Source: Lapidilactobacillus luobeiensis (lineage in GTDB: Bacteria > Bacillota > Bacilli > Lactobacillales > Lactobacillaceae). From it: a stretch of DNA of 64,000 nt. The notes below the pieces were generated by a model. That model saw only the letters and a program-made list of their open reading frames with translations. It was not told where the DNA came from and ran no database searches. The stretch is taken from assembly GCF_024345205.1 (NCBI RefSeq), contig NZ_BROC01000002.1:62001-126000 (forward strand), written 5' to 3'. Made by a program: the position numbers and the translations under genes. Numbering within the stretch: the first letter of the stretch is position 1; every line of letters starts with the position of its first letter. Shown here piece by piece: positions 54,204 to 61,949 of this stretch.

Positions 54204-55303
54204 GATTAATGATTTCCGGTGGTGGCACTGGTGGACATATTTATCCAGCGCTGGCTTTGATCCAACGGCTTCAGGAACGACATTTGTTAGATGAAGTCCT
54301 TTATGTTGGCACCGCCAATGGTCTAGAAGCCAGCATCGTGACGAAAGCGGGGATCCCTTTTGAAACGATCGAGATCCAAGGCTTTCGGCGCAAATTGACT
54401 TTAGATAATTTTCAGACGATCACGAAGTTTCGGCGCAGCTTAAGTCGCGCGAAAGCATTGATCAAGGAGTTTCAACCAGATATCGTTGTCGGGACCGGCG
54501 GCTATGTTTGCGCGCCGGTGGTTTATGTGGCCAGTCGCATGCATATCCCGACTGTGATCCATGAACAAAATTCGATTGCAGGTTTATCCAATAAATTCTT
54601 AGGTCATTATGTCGATCGAATCGCCTATGTTTTCCCAGAAGCGGCCCATCAGTTCTCTGAGAAAAAGAAATTGGTCAAAACAGGCAATCCACGCGCTCAG
54701 GCAGTCGCCAACTTACAGCCGCAGGGACTATTAGCCGGATTAGGCTTGCGGACGGATCTGCAGACCTTGTTGATCGTTGGCGGCAGTCGCGGCGCGGAAC
54801 CTTTGAATAAGGCTGCTGTGGCGGCGATCCCGGAGTTCTCGGAAAAATCATATCAACTCCTTTTTGTGACAGGGCGTGCGCTTTTCAATGACGTCAACGA
54901 TCAAGTGGGACCCTTGACTGAAAAAACCAATATCAAGATCGTACCTTACTTGGACAATTTGAGTGATATCTTACCGGAGATCTCGGTTTTATGTGGGCGA
55001 AGTGGCGCGACGACGTTAGCTGAAGTCACCGCTTTAGGGATCCCTTCGATCTTAGTACCTAGTCCCTATGTCACGCATGATCATCAAAATCATAATGCCA
55101 GCTATCTTGTTGACCAGCAGGCGGCGTTATTATTGCCCGAGGTCGAATTGAATGGTCGCTCTTTGGTCGCCACGGCCGACCATATTTTATTGGATTCGGA
55201 AGAGTGGCAACAAATGCATCAAGCTGCGTTAAGAATGGCGACGCCAGATGCGGCGGATCGTTTGATCGAGGTCATGCTAGATCTGATCAGCGCCAAACGC
55301 TGA
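54200..55303 (+). CDS. murG: UDP-GlcNAc--lipid I N-acetylglucosamine transferase
   Basis: A 367-residue GT28 glycosyltransferase. N-terminal GGGTGGHIYPALAL, GTGGYVCAPVVYVA, HEQNSIAGLSNKFL, and the donor site GRSGATTLAEVTALGIPSILVP. Peripheral membrane enzyme that makes lipid II. Start ATG 54200 within the end of murD. Confidence 0.97.
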   Translation: MRLMISGGGTGGHIYPALALIQRLQERHLLDEVLYVGTANGLEASIVTKAGIPFETIEIQGFRRKLTLDNFQTITKFRRSLSRAKALIKEFQPDIVVGTGGYVCAPVVYVASRMHIPTVIHEQNSIAGLSNKFLGHYVDRIAYVFPEAAHQFSEKKKLVKTGNPRAQAVANLQPQGLLAGLGLRTDLQTLLIVGGSRGAEPLNKAAVAAIPEFSEKSYQLLFVTGRALFNDVNDQVGPLTEKTNIKIVPYLDNLSDILPEISVLCGRSGATTLAEVTALGIPSILVPSPYVTHDHQNHNASYLVDQQAALLLPEVELNGRSLVATADHILLDSEEWQQMHQAALRMATPDAADRLIEVMLDLISAKR

Positions 55304-55353
55304 TTCGATCATAAGTAAGTCAAATTGATGATCAACTCAAGCAAATTAAGGAG

Positions 55354-56208
55354 GTGGGGGCCATCGCTTCAAACAATGGAAAATCAGGGATCGCACAGAC
55401 GGACCCCAACTCTGCAATCAAGACTTGGGAGGATTTCAAAACCAAGACCGCCCAGCGGCAGAAAAAAAAGCGGCCCCGGCCGGTCACGAAAAAATTACCG
55501 CAATATCACCGTCACCAAACCTTGAGAATCGCCTGGCGCTTATTGCTGATTTTCTTGATTTTTGGGACTGGTTTGGTTGGTTTAGGTTATTATATTTCAC
55601 CTTATGCGCGGATCGCGACCGTCTCAGTGAAGGGTGTGGAGATCACCGCCGCCCAAGATGTGATCGATGCCAGTCAGTTGAATACTGAGAGCAATGTGTT
55701 GCTGACCGTTGCCACGCGGCGCAAGCTGGAACAACGGTTGAAACAAGAATTGCCAGCTTTGCGATCAGTGACGGTGATTTTGACCAATTGGAATAAAATC
55801 GAGCTTCGCGTCAAAGAGGAGCCGACGGTTGGTTTTTTTGCCAAGAAGGATGGCTATCAACGCATCTTCGCCAACGGGAAATTAGATTCGCAGCTAATGA
55901 ATAAACCAATCGGCAATTTTCCGGTTTATGCCGGATTTACACCAGGGACAGCCTTGAACAATGTCATTCAACTTTATGCGCAGATCCCAGATCAGATCCA
56001 AAATGCGATCTCAGAGATCAAATCTGACCCTAGCCAGGCCAATCCTTATCGGATCCATTTATATATGAATGATGGTAATGAAGTGATCGCCGATTCACGT
56101 ACGGTGATCAAACGGCTGAAGTATTATGGTAATATCGTCAGTCAAACGACACAAAAGGGGATTGTCGATCTAGAAGTCGGCGCTTTTTTTACCCCTTTCA
56201 GTAAATAG
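55354..56208 (+). CDS. divIB: cell division protein DivIB/FtsQ
   Basis: About 284 residues. A basic cytoplasmic part (RQKKKRPRPVTKKLPQYHRHQ), one transmembrane helix (about 62-82), a POTRA domain starting at RIATVSVKGVEITAAQDVIDAS, and the beta domain. DivIB stabilises the FtsL/DivIC complex. The start is uncertain: the only conventional in-frame start, GTG 55354, overlaps the strong site aaggagg (55348-55354), whereas an ATC codon at 55363 has ideal spacing. See findings. Confidence 0.92.
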   Translation: MGAIASNNGKSGIAQTDPNSAIKTWEDFKTKTAQRQKKKRPRPVTKKLPQYHRHQTLRIAWRLLLIFLIFGTGLVGLGYYISPYARIATVSVKGVEITAAQDVIDASQLNTESNVLLTVATRRKLEQRLKQELPALRSVTVILTNWNKIELRVKEEPTVGFFAKKDGYQRIFANGKLDSQLMNKPIGNFPVYAGFTPGTALNNVIQLYAQIPDQIQNAISEIKSDPSQANPYRIHLYMNDGNEVIADSRTVIKRLKYYGNIVSQTTQKGIVDLEVGAFFTPFSK

Positions 56209-56396
56209 GTGAGTGCGACTGGTGACTAAAACCGATCGCTTTAGTGATCTGACCATTATCACGGCAGAAATGGCTGGCGAGATGCCACTATTTTCTCATC
56301 TTTCTGGTGGTGAAAGGCGAATTTATTTCTCGAGCGGTCGTGCGCTTGCTAAAAGTTGAAAGTTCTTTGTTCTGGCAAGGAAAATCAGTTTATTAA

Positions 56397-56423
56397 CTAG
56401 GGCTTGATGTGGTAAACTTTAAG
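56397..56423 (+). promoter_or_regulatory. ftsA promoter sharing 17 bases with the mraZ promoter
   Basis: ATGTGGTAAACTTTAAG, with extended -10 TGG-TAAACT, occurs here about 60 bases before ftsA and again at 47731-47747 before mraZ. The 270 bases between divIB and ftsA hold no gene. Confidence 0.6.
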
Positions 56424-56479
56424 GAGTACTAGTATTTTTTGAATAATAAATAAATGTGAAATCGAGGAGGCTTTATTGG

Positions 56480-57814
56480 ATGGATAAAGCTCAAGTATAT
56501 GTGGGCCTCGATATTGGGACAACTGCAATTCGGGTGATCGTTGGCGAGGCTGTCAACGGACAATTGAATGTTATCGGCGTTGGTAGCGAACGGTCACAGG
56601 GTCTAAAAGACGGTGTGATCGTGGATATCGATAAAGTCGTGACCGCAACGCGAACCGCAGTCCAACAGGCTCAGACCAAGTCTAATTTAAAGTTTGATCA
56701 AGTTGTTGTTGGTGTGCCCGCAAAGGATCTGATGATCGAACCGGCGCATGGGATGATCATTGTTGCGGAGCAGCCTAAAGAAGTCAGCGAGATCGAAGTT
56801 TTTAACGTTGCCACAGCGACCTTATCACGCAATGTTCCCGCAGAACGAGAAGTCGTGGCGATCACGCCGGAACAGTTCATTGTGGATGGTCAAGGCGGGG
56901 TGACTGATCCGCGCGGGATGTCGGCGACGCGAATCGAGTTGGAAGCACTGGTTTATTCAGTCCCACGGATCGTCGTCAATAATATCCGTAAGGTATTAGA
57001 AAAAGTCGGATTGCGGCTCAAACATTTTGTGCTCAATCCATTAGCTTTGGCTCAATTGGCGCTGAATGATGGTGAGCAAGATTTCGGTACAGTCCTGATC
57101 GACATGGGTGGTGCTCAGTCAACGGCTTATGTGATCCATGATCATCAACTGAAGTATGTTGCGGTGGATGATGAGGGTGGACTCAATCTGACCAAAGACG
57201 TGTCGATCGTTTTGAATACGTCTGTTGATAATGCCGAAAAGATCAAACGAGATTATGGTGTGGCGGATCCTGACCAAACAACGGCTAATGAGAAGTTTCC
57301 AGTTGAAGTAGTCGGCAAAGATGAACCGGTCTTAGTCGAAGAGACCTATCTGGCAGAGATCCTTGAGGCGCGCTTTGAACAGATCTTTGAACGGTTGGAC
57401 CATGACTTAGCCAAGGTCGGCGCTTTGGAACTGCCTGGCGGAGTCGTTTTGACCGGTGGCGTCGCCGAGACCGTGGCGTTGGTTCCTTTGGTAGAACGGT
57501 TATTGAACGTTTCGGTCCGACTTTATTCACCTCAAGAAATGGGGTTACGTAACGCCGGCTTCGCGACCGGGTTAGGCCTGATCGCCTATGCAACAGGGTT
57601 GAGTGAGATCGAACTATTGGTGACTAGTGTCATCAATCACGGCGCTTTGGATGCCACGATGAGTGCGAACTTACCGGAAGAACCGCTTGCTGCCCCAACT
57701 CAAAAACGAAAAACAGCGCAACCGTCAGCAACGCAGGCGGAACCTGAGGAGCATCAGGAAAAGAAACATAAACGCGGTGGGCTACGTAGTTTTATCCGCA
57801 ATTTCTTTGATTGA
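56480..57814 (+). CDS. ftsA: cell division protein FtsA
   Basis: A 444-residue actin-like protein. ATG 56480 has site gaggagg; the in-frame GTG at 56456 lies before it. Phosphate loop VGLDIGTTAIRVIVGEA, 1C subdomain, LIDMGGAQSTAYV, VLTGGVAETV and a C-terminal amphipathic membrane helix (RSFIRNFF) after a variable linker. It tethers FtsZ to the membrane. Confidence 0.96.
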   Translation: MDKAQVYVGLDIGTTAIRVIVGEAVNGQLNVIGVGSERSQGLKDGVIVDIDKVVTATRTAVQQAQTKSNLKFDQVVVGVPAKDLMIEPAHGMIIVAEQPKEVSEIEVFNVATATLSRNVPAEREVVAITPEQFIVDGQGGVTDPRGMSATRIELEALVYSVPRIVVNNIRKVLEKVGLRLKHFVLNPLALAQLALNDGEQDFGTVLIDMGGAQSTAYVIHDHQLKYVAVDDEGGLNLTKDVSIVLNTSVDNAEKIKRDYGVADPDQTTANEKFPVEVVGKDEPVLVEETYLAEILEARFEQIFERLDHDLAKVGALELPGGVVLTGGVAETVALVPLVERLLNVSVRLYSPQEMGLRNAGFATGLGLIAYATGLSEIELLVTSVINHGALDATMSANLPEEPLAAPTQKRKTAQPSATQAEPEEHQEKKHKRGGLRSFIRNFFD

Positions 57815-57900
57815 GCCGATCAAGGCCTGATCTGTAAGTGAGTTACGCGTCACGCGATTAAGAAGATTAAGATGAGATAGGAAACTTAGGAGGAAAACGT

Positions 57901-59142
57901 ATGGATTTTGCAATGGATCCCCAACAAAGTACAGGACCAGTAATTAAGGTCATTGGTGTCGGCGGTGCTGGTGGGAACGCCCTTGACCGCATGATCGAAG
58001 AAAGTATCAAAGGTGTGCAATTTATTGCTGCCAATACCGATCTGCAAGTTTTGACGAAATCAAAAGCGGATATCAAAATCCAGATCGGGCCTAAATTGAC
58101 TCGGGGTCTTGGTGCTGGCTCAACTCCTGAGGTTGGCGAGAAAGCGGCTGAAGAAAGTGAAGAAGTCCTGACTGAAGCCTTAAAAGGTTCAGATATGGTC
58201 TTTGTAACTTGCGGTATGGGTGGCGGTACTGGTACCGGCGCGGCGCCAGTGATCGCGCGGATCGCCAAAGACCTCGGCGCCTTGACCGTTGGTGTCGTTA
58301 CGCGGCCCTTCACATTTGAAGGACCAGATCGAAGCCGTTTTGCCGCTGAAGGCATTGCTGAACTGAAGCAGCATGTGGACACCTTGGTGATCATTTCGAA
58401 CAACCGCCTATTGGAGATCATTGATAAGAAAACGCCATTGAATGAAGCCTTCCATGAAGCTGATAATGTTTTACGTCAAGGGGTCCAAGGCATCTCTGAT
58501 TTGATCACAGCCCCAGGGATCGTCAACTTGGACTTCGCTGATGTGACCAATGTCATGAAAAACCAAGGTTCAGCCTTGATGGGAGTTGGGTCTGCCAATG
58601 GTGAAAATCGGATCGCCGAGGCTACGAAGAAGGCGATTTCTTCACCGCTTCTGGAAGTATCGATCCAAGGAGCTAAGAAGGTTTTGCTGAACATCACTGG
58701 CGGTCCCGACTTATCCTTGTATGAAATGGAAGCGGCCGCAGGGATCGTTTCTGACGCGGCGTCCTCCGATGTTAATATTCTTTGGGGGACCGCGATCGAT
58801 GAAAGCTTGGGCGATGAGGTCCGGGTAACAGTGATCGCAACCGGGATCGAAGAATTGGATGGCAAGCGGCGGCGTCCGCAAGCGCCAGTTAACCATCAAC
58901 AAACCAACAATGCGGCAGCTCCAGCCAATCATAGCGATAACCAACAGCAAGATGGCAAATTTGGTGGGGATTGGAATATTTTGAATACCAACGTCAGCAA
59001 GCGTGAAGATGTCGATCAGCAGTTTGCTGATATTGAAAAGCAAGACTTTGATGTTTATCAAACCCGTCAAAACTCGGGTCAAAGTGAGAAAAAGGACGAA
59101 GATAACGATGTGCCGCCGTTCTTTAAACGTCGGCGTCAATAA
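57901..59142 (+). CDS. ftsZ: cell division protein FtsZ
   Basis: A 413-residue tubulin homologue (ATG 57901, site taggagga). GTP-binding [13 protein letters not shown], tubulin signature [16 protein letters not shown] around residues 103-118, T7 loop region [12 protein letters not shown], then an unusually Gln/Asn-rich linker and C-terminal binding tail [11 protein letters not shown] that contacts FtsA, SepF and EzrA. Forms the division ring. Confidence 0.98.
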   Translation: MDFAMDPQQSTGPVIKVIGVGGAGGNALDRMIEESIKGVQFIAANTDLQVLTKSKADIKIQIGPKLTRGLGAGSTPEVGEKAAEESEEVLTEALKGSDMVFVTCGMGGGTGTGAAPVIARIAKDLGALTVGVVTRPFTFEGPDRSRFAAEGIAELKQHVDTLVIISNNRLLEIIDKKTPLNEAFHEADNVLRQGVQGISDLITAPGIVNLDFADVTNVMKNQGSALMGVGSANGENRIAEATKKAISSPLLEVSIQGAKKVLLNITGGPDLSLYEMEAAAGIVSDAASSDVNILWGTAIDESLGDEVRVTVIATGIEELDGKRRRPQAPVNHQQTNNAAAPANHSDNQQQDGKFGGDWNILNTNVSKREDVDQQFADIEKQDFDVYQTRQNSGQSEKKDEDNDVPPFFKRRRQ

Positions 59143-59162
59143 GCAAAATGAGGTGAAGTATC

Positions 59163-59621
59163 ATGGCATTTGAGAAACTCAGTCGCTTCTTCGGGATCAC
59201 AGATGATGATGATTATGCAAACGAAGGTGACTATGATGAGACAGATTACGAAAAAAAAATGGAACAGGCCGTACCCGATTTCAAACCTAGTGGCGTGCCT
59301 GCAGGTCGTAACGCCAAGGTGGTCCCGATGAATCAAGCAGGACGCAATCTAGATCGTAAAATCGTGATTTTTGAGCCCCGGATCTACGCTGATGCCAAAG
59401 AGATCGCGACTAATCTACTGGAAAATCAGGCCGTGATCGTCAACTTTAGTCAGCTCGAGGATAGCCAGGCCCGCCGGATCGTTGATTTTCTGACTGGCAC
59501 GGTTTTTGCCATGAAAGGCGAGATCCAAAGGGTCGGCGAACAGATTTTCCTGTGTACACCACCTAAGTTTGAGATCGAAGGCGCCATTACTGATACACTT
59601 AAAAACGAACAAGGACTCTGA
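59163..59621 (+). CDS. sepF: cell division protein SepF
   Basis: A 152-residue protein with an N-terminal amphipathic membrane helix (MAFEKLSRFFGI), an acidic linker with repeated Asp/Tyr, and the SepF core (IVIFEPRIYADAKEIATNLLENQAVIVNFSQLE...RRIVDFLTGTVFAM). It forms rings and is an alternative FtsZ anchor. Confidence 0.96.
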   Translation: MAFEKLSRFFGITDDDDYANEGDYDETDYEKKMEQAVPDFKPSGVPAGRNAKVVPMNQAGRNLDRKIVIFEPRIYADAKEIATNLLENQAVIVNFSQLEDSQARRIVDFLTGTVFAMKGEIQRVGEQIFLCTPPKFEIEGAITDTLKNEQGL

Positions 59622-59625
59622 TTGA

Positions 59626-59910
59626 ATGACGACTTTTATTATTGGATTATTTAGACTGATCGAGATTCTCCTGAGTGTTTATAGTGCTGGTATTGTGATC
59701 TACGCGCTGATGTCATGGGTCCCCAACGCGCGTGGTTCGCGTTTCGGCCAAATTTTGGCTCGGTTGGTCGGTCCTTTATTTGAGGCGATCGAACGTATCT
59801 TACCCTCGATTTTTGGTTTGAGCTTTTCGCCGATCATCGCGCTTTTGATCGTGACTGGGGTACAATGGGCGTTCGGCCAATTAGAAATGTTGCTTTTAGG
59901 CTTGTTTTAG
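59626..59910 (+). CDS. YggT family membrane protein (YlmG)
   Basis: A 94-residue protein with two hydrophobic regions and the family motifs YALMSWVPNARGS and VGPLFEAIERILPS. Starts at ATG 59626, four bases after sepF. Conserved position between sepF and ylmH in Firmicutes. Function not defined. Confidence 0.92.
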   Translation: MTTFIIGLFRLIEILLSVYSAGIVIYALMSWVPNARGSRFGQILARLVGPLFEAIERILPSIFGLSFSPIIALLIVTGVQWAFGQLEMLLLGLF

Positions 59911-59969
59911 CAGGGATCATTGCTCTTCCTTGATCAGGATCAGGAATCACTAATAAGGAGGTGTTGGCC

Positions 59970-60776
59970 ATGGATAGTGCCGTTTTTCAACATTTTAGAC
60001 CAGAAGAGCGTCCATTTATCGAGCGGATCGGCGAATGGCAGAATCAGGCGTTGGATGAGTATCGACCTATTCTCACCAATTTCCTCGATCCGCGTCAGAT
60101 GTTCCTGATCGAAACGGTGATCGGGAAGCTTGATGAAAGTTTTCGCTATTGGCAGGCGGGCGGCTATAATCAGGCCGAGCGTAAACGCGTTATTTTTGCA
60201 CCAGGATATTATCAACCGCAAAATGAGGATTACCAGATCCGATTGTTTGAGATCAAATACCCGGTGAAGTTTGCGGAGTTATCACATGGTAAGATCCTAG
60301 GGACGTTGATCAATTCTGGGATCGATCGTAGTCAGTTTGGCGATATCATCACAGATGGTGAGCGTTGGCAATTTTTTGGTGTGGCAAGCATGGCTGATTT
60401 CTTTACGGAACAGATCACGAAGATCGGATCGATCAATGTCCGGGTCCTGCCTTTGACCAGTATTGAAACGTTGGTCCCGGCCAATGATTGGGTCGCAGAG
60501 TCATTAGTGGTCAGTTCGATGCGTCTAGATACGATCGTTGCAGATACATTCAATATCTCTCGACAACGAGCTAAGAATTTGATCGAAGCGCAGCAGGTCC
60601 AAGTCAATTGGACGATCGTTGGTCAACCTGATTTTCAAGTTGATCTGTTAGATATGTTGAGTGTTCGTAAGTTTGGTCGAGTTCAGGTGAAAAATGTTCT
60701 TGGTCAAACGCGCAAAGCGCATTATAAATTGGAAATCGGTACCTTGCGTCGTCATCCCTTGAAGGGGCAAGGATAA
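59970..60776 (+). CDS. ylmH: YlmH family S4-domain RNA-binding protein
   Basis: A 268-residue protein. ATG 59970 is chosen because aaggagg lies eight bases ahead; GTG 59961 in frame overlaps that site. The C-terminal S4 domain is RLDTIVADTFNISRQRAKNLIEAQQVQVNWTIV. YlmH proteins bind ribosomal particles and help rescue stalled complexes. Conserved place before divIVA. Confidence 0.93.
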   Translation: MDSAVFQHFRPEERPFIERIGEWQNQALDEYRPILTNFLDPRQMFLIETVIGKLDESFRYWQAGGYNQAERKRVIFAPGYYQPQNEDYQIRLFEIKYPVKFAELSHGKILGTLINSGIDRSQFGDIITDGERWQFFGVASMADFFTEQITKIGSINVRVLPLTSIETLVPANDWVAESLVVSSMRLDTIVADTFNISRQRAKNLIEAQQVQVNWTIVGQPDFQVDLLDMLSVRKFGRVQVKNVLGQTRKAHYKLEIGTLRRHPLKGQG

Positions 60777-60788
60777 GGAGGAATTTTC

Positions 60789-61724
60789 ATGGCATTGAAA
60801 CCAGATGATATTCGAAATAAGGATTTTGAAACCAAATTTCGTGGCCTCGATCCTGAGCAAGTCAAACCTTTCTTGGCCCAGATCGCCACAGAATTGGGAG
60901 CTTTGCAAGAACAGAACCAGCAATTGACCCAATCATTGAAAGAAAGCCAAGAAAGAGTCAGCTACTTTACTGACTTGAAAGATGCTTTGAATCAATCGAT
61001 CATCGTGGCCCAGAATGCGGCGGATCGGGTCAAGAACAACGCGCAACATGAGGCGGATATGATCAAGACTGACGCTGAGAAGCAGTCCAAGCAAATGCTG
61101 ACCGAAGCGACCGAACGTTCCAATCAGATCTTACAAGATGCTTCGGAACGGGCTCGTCATTTGACGATCGAAACCGATGATTTGAAGAAAGACACGCGGG
61201 TCTTCCATCAACGCTTGCAAGTTCTGCTGGAGTCCCAATTAGCAATGATCAAGACCCCAGAATGGCAAGCTTTATTAGGTAAAAGCACGGAAAGTAGTAA
61301 TCGGGTCGGGGCGTTATTAGACCAGCCGATCGATCGTGACCATCATGCCCTTAAACCAGTAACGCCTCCGGATCGGACTGAACCAACTGGAACAACGGCT
61401 GGCGGATCAGTGGATGCGGAGTCAGCAGAGCAACCTGCTGATCCTACTACTGGGTCGACTGATCCTGATCCTGCACCAGAGACAACGCCAAGCAACCGTC
61501 CTGTTGATCCGGCCGCAGAATTTGCTGAGAAATCACAACCAGAAGCAATCGTTCCAGAGATGCCAGATGTACCAGAAACAGCGACGGATACACCAGTTTT
61601 TCATTACCGCAACCATGGCAACCAAGGTACTGGTGATTCCGAAACAACGGCGACTGGTGATCAGATCCCAGATAACCAAAATTATGGTGGCGTAACGATT
61701 GTTTTTCCTGATGAAAACGAGTAA
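60789..61724 (+). CDS. divIVA: cell division initiation protein DivIVA
   Basis: A 311-residue protein, longer than the usual 160-230. N-terminal membrane-curvature domain (LKPDDIRNKDFETKFRGLDPEQVKPFLAQI), a long coiled coil to about residue 165, then about 145 residues of acidic, Pro/Thr-rich, probably disordered tail ending IVFPDENE. It marks poles and septa and probably positions MinCD. The ileS promoter overlaps its stop codon. Confidence 0.95.
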   Translation: MALKPDDIRNKDFETKFRGLDPEQVKPFLAQIATELGALQEQNQQLTQSLKESQERVSYFTDLKDALNQSIIVAQNAADRVKNNAQHEADMIKTDAEKQSKQMLTEATERSNQILQDASERARHLTIETDDLKKDTRVFHQRLQVLLESQLAMIKTPEWQALLGKSTESSNRVGALLDQPIDRDHHALKPVTPPDRTEPTGTTAGGSVDAESAEQPADPTTGSTDPDPAPETTPSNRPVDPAAEFAEKSQPEAIVPEMPDVPETATDTPVFHYRNHGNQGTGDSETTATGDQIPDNQNYGGVTIVFPDENE

Positions 61725-61928
61725 GATATAGCTATTATGTGAAATTCTAAAGCCAAACTATCTTTGATCCTTATTAGCGAGCTGATGACAGTGCAAGTTC
61801 AGCAGGCCCTGATCGATGGTGCATCACTTTGGAAGAACAATTAAAAACAACAATAAAGTGGAAAAGGTAACTTTTCAATTTAGGTGGTACCACGGGAATC
61901 TCGTCCTATTTTAGGCGGGATTTTTTTA
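61699..61928 (+). promoter_or_regulatory. ileS promoter and T-box leader
   Basis: -35 TTGTTT (61699-61704), 17-bp spacer, -10 TAAGAT (61722-61727), partly inside divIVA. The leader has T-box AGGTGGTACCACG (61882-61894) and terminator AATCTCGTCC / GGCGGGATT with T-tract. The UGGU bulge fits tRNA-Ile (A73). A candidate ATC specifier followed by A is at 61823-61825. At about 180 nt to the end of the terminator the leader is compact compared with the 270-nt one at 42430. Confidence 0.88.
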
Positions 61929-61949
61929 TTGTTTTAAGGAGGAACTGGA

